In this document: piece after piece, positions 31,959 to 41,822 of the stretch
Numbering within the stretch: position 1 is the first letter of the stretch
Layout: every line of letters begins with the position of its first letter
Assembly (NCBI GenBank): GCA_949317995.1
Contig: OX439042.1
Coordinates: 12,751,174 to 12,815,173, forward strand
DNA length: 64,000 nucleotides
Direction of reading: 5' to 3'
Origin: Acholoe squamosa
Lineage: Eukaryota; Annelida; Polychaeta; Phyllodocida; Polynoidae
Translations under genes and position numbers: made by a program
Notes under the pieces: model-generated
Database searches by the model: none
What the model was told of the DNA's origin: nothing
The model's input: the letters and a program-made list of their open reading frames with translations, nothing else

Positions 31959-33150
31959 TTGATGTCCCTGTTAAGAAAGCAGGAGGAATTTGTGAATTCG
32001 GGTGTTGCCATGACAACCATGAAAACCAGAAAGCAACAATTTAAGAGGTACAGCAAATTTTGTAGGAAATTTTCCCTAAAAATTTATCCATGTTTGCCAT
32101 CTCAGGCTTCTTTGTATGCCACTTATCTGGCTGATAAGATGAAACCAGTCTCTATAAGAAATTACATTTCGGCTGTATGTTTTTTTTCAAAAGTTGCATG
32201 GTCACCTACAGTTGTAGTTTTATCCTAAAAAAGACTCTAGATGGTGTAGAGGTACATAACATGTAACCATAGCGTTGGGTACCGTCTGACGTGGTGGGTG
32301 AGTCGAGCCGTCGGACGTTCCTCAGGTTCCGGATAGGTGGCAGCACCGATCCGGGTCTGTGGGGACATCTGACGACGAACACCTGGGTCCTTATATAAAG
32401 CCCAGGGCTCAGCCGCTACGTCAGAGGCCCTTCTGGCCTCCAAAGCATGTAGAACACCATTGATGATTATTAGCTGCCCTCTTCATACTATTGGGTAGCC
32501 GTGAGTGTGCATTTGTAATAAAATCTATCCGTTGGCATACACTTGAAACACCGTCTTACTCTTTCTTTCCGAATCGTAAGACCCGAACCCCCCAGGTCCG
32601 TAAGACCACGACCCTTTACAATGGTATTGAGCGGTGTCAAAGTTTAACCAGAGTTGTTAAATACCCACTTACCACTGTTGACATGTTTAAAATTTTGTCA
32701 ACCTTGAATATGACACTAAAATTGGATAGGGTTTTCTGGTGCGCCATTCTGGTACTGTTCAGGGGAGTTTTGAGGTGTTGCCATGTAGTGGACTCTATAC
32801 ATTCACTGAGGGTGAAGGATATTGTATTAACTAATGATTATGTAAAACTTCACATTAGGACATCTAAGACAGACCAGTTTGGCCACGACCCTTATGATAT
32901 GTACCTTGTACTCGATGAATCCTCTCCGTTTTGCCCATCAAAAATTTTGGCAGAGTTGATACAGACTGCTAATGGCAATGTTAATCGGAAACTGTTCAGT
33001 TTTCCATCTGGTGGCAAGAACAAATGCTTGACATATTCATATGTAAATACGTGTTTAAAATTTTTGTCTGTCAAAATTGGCTTAGTAGATGAGAATGTTA
33101 GTACAGGTGTGTGTATAAGTACTTGCATGATTCAAGATGTGATTTGTTGA
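31959..33150 (+). pseudogene. Tyrosine recombinase of the YR retroelement, broken by a solo LTR
   Basis: The N-terminal core-binding part is at 31959-32230 (MKTRKQQFKRYSKFCRKF, SIRNYISAVCFF). A frameshift follows, and then the solo LTR at 32245-32620. Without the LTR the frame across the junction reads LDGIERCQSLT. The catalytic part at 32626-33150 has LFRGVLRCCHVV, with the likely first catalytic arginine, and SKTDQFGHDPY. The C-terminal HxxR/Y region is not in frame; another frame near 33115 gives HDSRC, possibly a remnant. The enzyme would insert the circular DNA copy. It is dead here. Confidence 0.65.
32245..32620 (+). mobile_element. Solo LTR of the same Ty3/Gypsy family, opposite orientation
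   Basis: 376 bp beginning TGTAGAGGTACATAAC and ending CCCTTTACA, clearly homologous to the 377-bp LTR of the full element but with scattered differences. It keeps TATATAAAG and AATAAA. It is flanked by ATGG on both sides (32241-32244 and 32621-32624), a 4-bp duplication. It lies inside the recombinase gene of the YR retroelement and arose by LTR-LTR recombination of an older insertion. Confidence 0.92.
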
Positions 33151-33590
33151 AACTTGATGTATTACCATCTATTATTGTGTAATAATTCTTACTCCGTGAT
33201 GTTCCATGTGTTTGCTGGGTGGTTGGCCATTTTGTATATTCAGATCAATTCCACCAAACACATGTCTCTGTTCAATTATTATTATCATATCCTGTAATCC
33301 ATTCAATATCGTCATCACTTATTATAATGTTAATATACCGGTAAATACCTTAAAGTCATCCTAGTATTTATTATAATGTTAATATACCGGTAGCTCCCTA
33401 GTGAGTCTTCTTGATATTTATTATAATGTTAATATACCGGTACTACCTATTAAAGTGGTCTAATATAATATGTGGTTTCCGTGGTAACCACCTCCTTTCA
33501 TTTATTGTCCAATATACCGGTTACTACCTTCTAATATAATAATCTACCGGTAGTGGTTAACCGGTATATGTAGTCGCCCCTAGTTAACTT
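33151..33590. repeat. 3' region of the YR retroelement with 50-bp direct repeats
   Basis: The 25-bp word TTATTATAATGTTAATATAC (plus CGGTA) occurs at 33319, 33368 and 33418, spaced 49-50 bp. Partial versions (AATATACCGGT, CTACCGGTAG, AACCGGTATATG) continue to about 33570. It is AT-rich and non-coding. It may correspond to the split or inverted terminal repeats of such elements. Confidence 0.7.
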
Positions 33591-33943
33591 ATATGATAAG
33601 CTTATTCTTACAAATATTTCACTATTGTTCAAAAATGAAAGTTTATGACATAGTGGCGAGACCCTCACATGGTCGGAATCTGTGTAATACTTTTTTCGCC
33701 CATCAACATGTGGCCTAGAATATCTCACAATCCAGTGATTCTTGGATATCCCATGCAGAATAAAAACTAATAGGAAAGAAGTACTTGGATGGACATTTTA
33801 GAATTTCTTGATAAAGTACAGAACCCAACATCCCTTAAGAGGCATCTCAATTGGTTTTCTATTACTTACTGCTTTTGTTTTTTTCCATATTTCAGGGAGA
33901 CCACATGGGATGGAGGACAGTATTCTGTATAAATGCTGCAGTA

Positions 33944-34449
33944 CAGTAAAATTCTGTTATAACAAAGTGCTTGGGACAAGAGAAAGAATTCGTTGTAAAC
34001 GAATTTCGTTGTATCCAAATAAGGCCAATACACGGCCTAACACCACTCTGATTCTCCCCCCCCCCTGGTCCTGCACAAAGGGGGCAGAGTGACGGGTAAG
34101 GAAGTCCTGACACACGGACTAACACCCCTCTGATCTCCCCCCCACCTCCTCCCACATAAAGGGGAATGGAGGTGTCGGGAAAGGGACACTGATACACAAC
34201 CTAACATTCCTCTGATTTATAATTTATAATGGAATTTATTTAATTCTGTGACCTGCACGTGTAAATTACCTAAAGAAATAAAAGAAATTGTAGATATTAC
34301 TTCGTTATATCCGAATTTTGGTGCTGAAACTTTACTGTAAAGGGATTAATTTACTATAGAAATGTATAGCAATGATTTGGTACCAAGGATTCTGTTCGTT
34401 ATAACCAAAATTTCGTTATAACAGGATTTGTTATAAAGGAATTTTACTG
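33944..34449. mobile_element. MITE (506 bp, TA duplication) in the last exon of pseudogene B
   Basis: Terminal inverted repeats start CAGTAAAATTCTGTTATAAC and end GGAATTTTACTG, flanked by TA on both sides (33942-33943, 34450-34451). Gene A has the uninterrupted site GCTGCAGTATATGCC. TA duplication and TIRs point to a Tc1/mariner-like non-autonomous element. No transposase. Confidence 0.9.
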
Positions 34450-34611
34450 TATATGCCATTGGGGCTCTCATATATTGTGTCTGTGTCTCAGATAAAGAAC
34501 AAGAACGGGCTAAAGATAAGAAAAACACTGACAAACATGAAAATGGTGCCATATGTACAGGTATTTCAACTTAATGGAATGACAATGTATATTTCTGTTA
34601 TTTTTTTACTA

Positions 34612-35140
34612 GATAAAAATCACCTGCTTACAGTTGTTTAGAAAACTGAGTCACATGTTTTCAGCATTTAACTTAAAGTAGCTCTGAATCGGCGATGCCG
34701 CCCAAGAGCAAATGTCGGCGTATGTAGGTCCTTGATTCAGTGTGCCTTTAAGCCAGGTCTCCAAGTAGCACAGCTGCTTCAACGTTCCTTGTTAGACTGT
34801 GGAATAGCTCAGGGCAGGGTGCTCGGGCCTTTATTATTTAATATTTACATAAACAATGTCGTAGGCGGTATAGAACACTGTGAATTTTTCCTCTGTGTTG
34901 ACGATGTGGTACTGGTAATAAATTGTAATAATCCTAATAATATGGTAATGCTAATGCAGAGTGATATTAGACATATTCAAGAATGGTGCCAGATAAATGT
35001 AAAGAAAACCTAAGGTTTATGGTGTCACTCAGTCAGAAATCCTCTAATTAAAGTAGATATTATGTTGAATAACAATGTATTAGCAAATGTGGAGACCTTT
35101 AATTACCTTGGTGTAATAATCGGTAGTGATTTAAATTTTA
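34612..35140 (+). pseudogene. Non-LTR retrotransposon RT fragment (unit 2 copy)
   Basis: Better preserved than the copy at 10855. The frame at about 34732-35013 gives CGIAQGRVLGPLLFNIYINN (motif B), FFLCVDDVVLVINCNNPNN (the ADD-box position, here VDD) and HIQEWCQINVKKT. A downstream frame gives a NYLGVII-like word. This is a Jockey/CR1-like reverse transcriptase core without endonuclease or ends. Relative to unit 1 about 1.45 kb is missing after 35140. Confidence 0.7.
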
Positions 35141-35278
35141 AAAAGTTTCTAAAAGTTAACAGAACATGACTAGAAATATATAGACAAAGTCCATTATATA
35201 GAGGTTGTATGGGACCAACTACCTGCGGATGTTCAGTACAAGGAGTTTGGAAAGGCTTTTAAATCCAGTGTTAATGGA

Positions 35279-35296
35279 TATATACATATATATGTA

Positions 35297-35338
<42 letters not shown>
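35279..35338. repeat. AT/GT-rich microsatellite
   Basis: A TATACATATATATGTATATA-type start running into a pure (AT)n tract. It lies inside the tail of the non-LTR fragment and is absent from the unit 1 copy at about 12830. Confidence 0.9.
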
Positions 35339-35341
<3 letters not shown>

Positions 35342-36081
35342 CATAGTGATGTGATTTATAGCAAAGAAATATATTGATTGTGGATGAGAGATATGTGAAA
35401 GATGGTTCATGGAAACTGTTTGTTTACACACTGATAACCGGTATCATTGAAAATGCTATGAATATATGATATTGGTTGGTTCTTTGTACTACTTCATCTT
35501 GAATGATAATATTGATAGCACCAGAATGTAGTGAATTCATTGGTCAATAAACCTTTTCAAACTTCAAACTTGCGACACAGTTTTTTATTTGTTTGGTGTG
35601 TCATTGATCAATATTTGACATTGAGTGTTGATGTGATAAGCAGAAAGGATGTTCCATTGCATTATAAAATGTGGACAATAACAAATGGAACAATAAAAAT
35701 CTTGTGGCGTAGGTAACGCTGCCTGCTATCTCAAAAAAAGCGGTGAGGGTTGAGTTGACATGAAAGAATGAAAAAATAAAAGAACAAAAAATATTTTGAC
35801 TAAAAACTTGTTTTATTATTTCATTTGAACACAACATGCTAATACATTATTATTAGATAAAGAATGAGTGAAACCGATGAATTGACCCTTTGTTTGAGGG
35901 AAAAAATGCTCTCATAGGGAAAATATCATATTCATGATTTCACTAATTAAATATCTGAAGGCTTATTGCCCCCATCAGGGCATATCCGACAGTCTATACA
36001 CTAGTATGGAGTTGCCCTCATAGTTAAGTTCTAGATGATGATAATGATCACCCATAGAACCTACAGAGGGAGCCTCTGTAC

Positions 36082-36894
36082 TTGATAGCCATAGCTAACC
36101 TTCAATTACAAAGTGTGACTTTGTAATGTTTGGTATACACATGAGCAACGTATGACCCTTAACTGAGCAGTGCCTTCAAGGTGGGGAACTATTTCTGCAT
36201 ATTTTTTTTTTCAGGAGACACAAAGGTTGATACAATTTAATTGCAATGTGGCCTGTAGGCACACATATCATAGACAGAGCTCCAGCACTTTCATAGTAGG
36301 TAGATAAGGGTCAATACGGTAGATCGTAAAACAGAAGAAAACTCAATTTTGTCAAAGTATTGGTTACAACCTTCTTGCACTTAGCTGATGTATTGCACTA
36401 ATAAATCCATCACCCTCTTAAATAAATGATTGAAACTGAACACAATGCCAACAATAATAAACTATTTTCAAAATTCTATCAAAAATATATAATTTAAAAG
36501 TGCAGTTCCAACATATGAACACCCTAAGTTTTTGGTTGACATGACAACTTTACCTACAAGAACAAATATACCTGCCACCTGTTAATATCATTAAAACCTT
36601 TTTCAAGCCACATATGGGCTTTCAAAACTAAAAAATCTGTCAATGTTTACAAAATAACTAGACAGCAATTTTTAGTGAGAGCAGTTCAAATGGCTACCAG
36701 TTACCAGTACGGGGGGGGGGGGCGTGGAACAAGAGAGTATAGAAAGCGGGGGAAACAAGTAAGACATTAGGGGTCTGTCCAATTGTAAACAATTGGGGGA
36801 GACGATAGAAATTACAAACATTCCCCCAGCTGTGTCACTCATATAATATATGTAGCCTCGTGAAACAAGGGTGTGTGGATGGGGGGTCTCCCAT
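36082..36894. other. Unique-looking non-coding DNA after the duplication
   Basis: No gene or recognised element. A run of twelve G occurs at 36711-36722. Confidence 0.6.
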
Positions 36895-37095
36895 GTCACA
36901 TGTCAATTTTAAAAAATGGTCATGGCATGTGTCACTTAAATCCCCATGTCCCATGTCACCTCTAAGAGCCTATCATGTCCCATGTCGAATTTAAGAAAGC
37001 ACCCATGTCATGTCACTAATTGTTTTACTTCATGTCACTAAGGCCCATGTCACATGTCGATTTTAAGAAATGGCCATGTCACCATGTCGAATTTA
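36895..37095 (+). repeat. CCCATGTC-type minisatellite
   Basis: The words CCATGTCACATGTC and CCATGTCCCATGTC alternate with TTTTAAGAAA-type spacers; at least six irregular units of 30-45 bp are present. A related array in the opposite orientation lies at about 60400-60545. Confidence 0.75.
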
Positions 37096-39385
37096 GTGGT
37101 CCATACCCATAAACAAGCCACAGTTTCCTGTCAGAATAGGACCTAGTTTCCCATGGGAATAGGCAAATGCAGTGAGGACCATGAGGTGGCACCATCTAGT
37201 GAGTATTGAAAGAACTAAGTCCCACCAGCTAAACCCAGGCCCTATCTGCACACTACCTATTGCAAAAACAGTCAACTAAACACATTGGATCAAAGAGAGA
37301 AGAATCGTGATTGTCTGATGGTGTCACCACCTACTCACTCCCCCCACCCTGCCTACACACCCAACTGGCTAAATTTGTGTGGTGACAAGTAGGTAATTCT
37401 AGTTGTGTCTAGACCAATCAAACATCAGTCATAGCTTTCCCTGGTATTCAAGGCCAAACCATCCAGTATTACTTGCAGTATTCCTTCACAGAAAATAGTT
37501 CTCAGCTGTTATCTTCTGCTTTGACCACAAACACTTTCAAAGTAAGTTCCCTTATTTTTATCAAAACCATAATTATCTATAATATTGTATCACATTCCCT
37601 GTCATAAACATAACGTTTTGATCAATTTGTAAACAACTTGCAGCATTCATTCAGATCAACATTCATGCGTATGGATCTATTCCAACTTTAATCTATGACC
37701 ATATATGGATAGTCTAACAAGTTAATGTATGCTAAAGAACAGATGTCTGCTCCCCCTCCCAACCACCCTTACCATATAAGGAAATGCAACTCTTGTCTAC
37801 TACACTGATGTCATGGCACCAGGCCTAACTTCATAAATCATGTTTCCATTCACATCAACTTTGAATATCAAACCTAACCTTTTCCTCCTCCTTTTCTTAT
37901 CATTTCTACATATACATCTGACAAACACCTAAAAGAAAGTCACCCAAAAATTCCCTGGTCCTTCTTCAATCAATAATATATTTTACAAGACAAGTACAAT
38001 TGCTACTCCCTGCAATATACAATTTTATGGTGAGGTTGTAAAATCAAATACAAAAATGGGAATATCTCTGAAACTATTTATACAAAAAACATGAAATTTC
38101 TCAGACATAATGTCGATTTACTATGGAGCTCTGTGGACAATTTGGACACCTCCAATAAACCTCTACTTTTCTATACTTTAATCATCGCATTTTAACAATT
38201 CCTACAAATTGCTTGTTCAAAATATAATGTGGCAATGTAAATTGCTGATAACTAGAAAAGTTAAAAGCCTGTGATTGGCTACCATGAGTTGTGCACTCAT
38301 CTTGTTGCATCAGCACTCCCTTACCCAGGTTATTCACACCACCAAGCCACTATTCTCATAACTCCCACCAAAACTGCGTTATTCGCACCAAATTACCCAA
38401 AAAGGTGGGAAAGTTGATACATGGATCAACATCATATACCTTCACCATTGGAGGCAAAAAGCGTCTTATGGCTGCCAACCAACTGAGTCTGAACAATATT
38501 GACTATTTTCTCAAAATTGACACAACTATGTAATGAAATACCTTTTCCTGCAAGACCCCTACATCTCCTCCTTCAACGGCACTACAAATTCATTAAGAAA
38601 TTCTGCCTCTTATATACAAAATTTCCATCTTTTTTTAAACTTATTCGCACCACCAAAATGACTGAAAGTGCAGGGCCCTAGGGTGTCTCCTTATAACTCT
38701 CTTTTCGAGTTAAAAATGTTTAACTTTCTCACAGTACTCTCAGATTAAACACATTCCAATAACTGCCTTTGCTATTCAGCTCAAACTTCTTAATTTTTCG
38801 CTAAAACCGCAATGTAAAAAATGTGGGGCCGTTCTCTATGACGACATATCTCCACAGCAGGGCACGGCCCCCATAATAACTTAGCATTCATGTCTCTATT
38901 TCAAGGTGGTCTGGGAAGATGTTTATGTGTATATATATTATTGGGCACAAAAATTACTATCTAATGCTAATAACAATTATCAGAGCGCCAATTAGAATGA
39001 ATATTTGAGGCTTGTTTTACAAGTTAAAATAATTTTACGCTCCGGCACTTGGTATGTGGGATACAGTAGGTGTTTGTAAATATGAACCCGCATCAGTTTT
39101 TGTATGAACAGTATTTACCGGTATATAACATTGCACTCGTAACCATGCATGAGCCTATATCACTATTGTACCTGGGAAGCATAACACATAACATACGCAT
39201 ATATACCAGCATATCAACATACTATAAAACTTATAAAAAAAATATATCCTGTAAAATTGACTACATGCATAGGTTAACATGTAGGAATAAAGTCCTAAGG
39301 ACACAATAATCTCTTAAGGGATCGGAAACCAGATACCACACCATTTCTTTTCCTTACACTGCAGGATAGACGTCTTAATATCCTA
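37096..39385. other. AT-rich intergenic DNA, nothing recognised
   Basis: Small open frames exist (for example 38291-38533) but show no motif, and their composition is that of the surroundings. No RNA gene or element ends seen. Confidence 0.55.
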
Positions 39386-39683
39386 CTTGGCATAAAACAC
39401 TATCTTTAACGTTTGCAAATGTTTAATGAGGTTTGGATAAAAAATATTTGTGAACAATTTCCTTATGATAAAAAATAAGTTTTTCTTAAAAGAAAAAAAC
39501 AACTTTTTAAGTTGGTAAAAATATTCTTTAACATTTGGTCTGTCAACATTTTTAAAACCGTTTGTATAAACGTTTTTGAGTTAAGATAACGTTTTTTTAA
39601 CCTAAAATAAGAATGTTTGGAGTACATGTTTTGAACGTTAGGCAAATGTTTTTTAATGTTAAGAAAGTGGTTTTTATGCCAAG
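39386..39683. mobile_element. MITE with CTTGGCATAAAA termini (298 bp)
   Basis: Left end CTTGGCATAAAACAC and right end GTTTTTATGCCAAG are inverted. The interior is very AT-rich with several AACGTTT / AAATGTTT words in both orientations. No obvious target duplication could be fixed. Confidence 0.7.
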
Positions 39684-41822
39684 TGGTATGGCTTATTCTG
39701 AACGTTTCCTACCTATCACTATACATTAGTTCTACCAGGTTGTTACACTAGATGGCGCTCCGGCAACCCTGCTGTTTACATGGGCATGTCCAGCATCCAC
39801 TTCCAGGGCTCCATAAGCTTACCATTGGTTCACAGACACCTCTAACCAAAATGCCCATTTGCAATGTAAAATACAGCTCCATGTCTTAGAAATCAAAGCT
39901 GTACACAGAGAAATAGTGTGGCTATACTCACCATCAATATTTAAGGAAAATGGTGAGCCAAACATAAGGCTGACCTTTACAAACATGTGGGGACATTACA
40001 GGTACTGAAGTCTAACCCATCCATGCCTCTGTAGGAGTGGCAAAGTAGGATGGCAGCCACTAGCGCCATCTGTTGTATCAAAGCTGATAAAAGGGTGGTA
40101 CGTCTTCTAACTAAAAATAAATGTTACAATTAAAATCATACACATAATAAATCTTAAAAAAGATATCACCGACCACCATTTCCTATACTTCACTACATGA
40201 GTGTATACCATTGTAATGGTATTTCTAGCTGAACACTGGATTTGTGAAATATCACACTAAAAGATGACGTAAAACTTTGAATGACAGCCCATGTATTACA
40301 GTAGTACCCATAACAAGACTAAAGAGCAACCCGCATGTAAGGTGTACCCTGACATTAAAATCATCCTACTAGGCACACCGATTCCTAATGATGTCAATAA
40401 TGGTATCTGCCAAATATAAGTGGGGTTTTACCACTGTTCTATATGCAGGAGAATATGATATATGTATGTAGGAGAATATGATATACAAAAAAAAACAAAA
40501 AAAAAACGGTCATAACCATTTTTCTACCATAGATTATAGTGAAAACCTTGAGAAAAAAAGTGTCCCAGAATCACCTAATAGCCCAGGCTTATGACCGGGG
40601 TTAAATGGTATATATGCAGCAGAATAACATATGGTTAATGAGCTTTCACCTTAGGTCCTCCTTGTAGGATGGTCCTTAGTTGGTGGTGTGACTTATACAT
40701 GGGTTATGACAGTCTAAACACAGTGCGAGAATGATAACTTAAGAATATACACGCGCATTACATAGATAATACAAGATAGGGACGTACCCTGTGGGTATAA
40801 GTTAGTTTTTAGCCAGTGAGACACAATAATTCTTCACTTTTAGTGATTTAACATACACACATGATTCTTGGTCCATTCAAGCATTATATGGCCAATAAAT
40901 GGGTACTGTATTCGGAGTAACTAGCACACAGTGTGTTTAGCAATATTTGTTTCTTCTAAATCCTGAAACAGATTTTAATCCTAATAAGTGCACACCCCAG
41001 GTAGTATAGAAGACAGTGGGTGACAGGTTCTCACCAATATGGGCCATAATACCTGGCATTGTGTAGTACTGGGTGCTACACTCCCCACAATGTGAACAAA
41101 AATACTGCACAAGTCTGTCTTGCTTTACTCCCCTATCCCATCTTTTAAGGTGGGAGCGAGTAAGTGAGGACCAAAAAAGAGGTGTGAGCTTATCAGGGTA
41201 TGTGCTCTTATTACGGCTCACATGGTATCCGTTAGTGACCATGCCTTAACCAACTGTAATGACAAACACAGGTAATGCGGAAAAACATCTCTATTTTCAC
41301 AGCTGCACTATTCTGCCATTTGAACCTGAGACTCGATTTTGGTAAGATTGCAACAACCCATCCACCAAATGGTGGGAACACTTAGATAACCTTGCTTAGC
41401 AAAAACATCATTTCCAAAAAAAAAACACAATCTTTAATGATAACATCCTAAGATCACATGCCCATATAGGGAAGGGCAAACAAACTGTTAAAGGTGTGGA
41501 AATGAAGACGAATGGCGATTTCATTCATCCTGGAAAATCACATGTCTAATATATATTGAATAACCTTCATTTCTTAAAACACTGGAAATACTCTAATCTA
41601 TTATGCAAAATATACATAGTCTGACATCATTCCTTTGGATGAAAAGCATTTGATACTTTTCCCCCCCTGAAAACACTTCATTCATCATGGAAAAGTGTGT
41701 CATTTAATTACAAATTAATTCTGTTTCTTGCGAAAATAACCCACAAAAACAGTTGGCATTTCTCCAATAATGTAGAAAAGCGTAGCCATTAAAACCTACA
41801 CAAGTCTAGATTGTCCAGTGCA
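39684..41822. other. Intergenic DNA downstream of gene C
   Basis: It holds the candidate small zinc-finger-like ORF at 40937-41242 and degenerate TATAAGG/GCACACC words near 40320-40380. The remainder shows nothing recognisable. Confidence 0.5.
40937..41242 (-). CDS. Candidate small ORF or exon with a Cys/His cluster (uncertain)
   Basis: ATG at 41242 opens 101 codons, with a plausible splice acceptor (TTTGTCATTACAG) about 12 nt upstream. The middle reads QYFCSHCGECSTQYYTMPGI followed by MAHIGE. That places two or three cysteines and a histidine much like a single C2H2 or C3H finger. There is no second finger and no recognised partner exon within the region. It may be an isolated exon, a repeat fragment or chance. 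It lies 0.6 kb beyond the stop of gene C on the same strand. Confidence 0.25.
   Translation of the reverse strand: MVTNGYHVSRNKSTYPDKLTPLFWSSLTRSHLKRWDRGVKQDRLVQYFCSHCGECSTQYYTMPGIMAHIGENLSPTVFYTTWGVHLLGLKSVSGFRRNKYC

Larger units (their letters stand above)
16066..33590 (+). mobile_element. Tyrosine-recombinase (DIRS/Ngaro-type) retroelement, decayed and interrupted
   Basis: Without its two nested LTR insertions it is about 4.3 kb, in the order gag-like ORF, reverse transcriptase, RNase H, tyrosine recombinase, terminal repeats. The RT-RH-YR order with no integrase or protease, the C3H-type gag tail and the DIRS-style RNase H (ELWPVL) define the class. There is no obvious target-site duplication at its borders (gene homology stops at about 15883 and resumes at about 33592), as expected for recombinase-mediated insertion. 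Several frameshifts and stops show it is dead. Three direct copies of a 25-bp word at 33319-33442 may represent its 3' terminal repeats; whether it is DIRS, PAT or Ngaro type is undecided. Confidence 0.75.
14436..34600 (+). pseudogene. Pseudogene B: duplicated last exons of the SLC17 gene
   Basis: Copies of the last four exons of gene A. The exon at 14436-14568 has a stop (TAG at 14469-14471) where gene A has CAA. The exon at 15098-15232 keeps frame but lacks 21 nt. The exon at about 15576-15645 has lost the acceptor AG and part of its 3' end. The last exon starts at 33896 and is split by a 506-bp MITE (33944-34449), with the remainder at 34450 onward. A 17.7-kb retroelement sits in the intron before the last exon. 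It cannot encode a transporter. It is informative because its tail (KDKKNTDKHENG and following) resembles gene C more closely than gene A does. Confidence 0.85.
13856..36081 (+). repeat. Tandem segmental duplication, unit 2 (inflated by nested insertions)
   Basis: This is the second copy of the unit starting at 5691. Homology to gene A is continuous from about 13856 to 15883 and resumes at about 33592, up to GTAC at 36078-36081. The gap of about 17.7 kb is the tyrosine-recombinase retroelement with its nested LTR insertions. GTAC(AG) at the unit start, the junction and the unit end suggests breakpoint microhomology. Confidence 0.85.

Noticed and set aside
14436..34600. Alternative 3' exons of gene A
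   Set aside because: The first duplicated exon has an in-frame TAG, a later exon lacks its acceptor and the last is split by a MITE.
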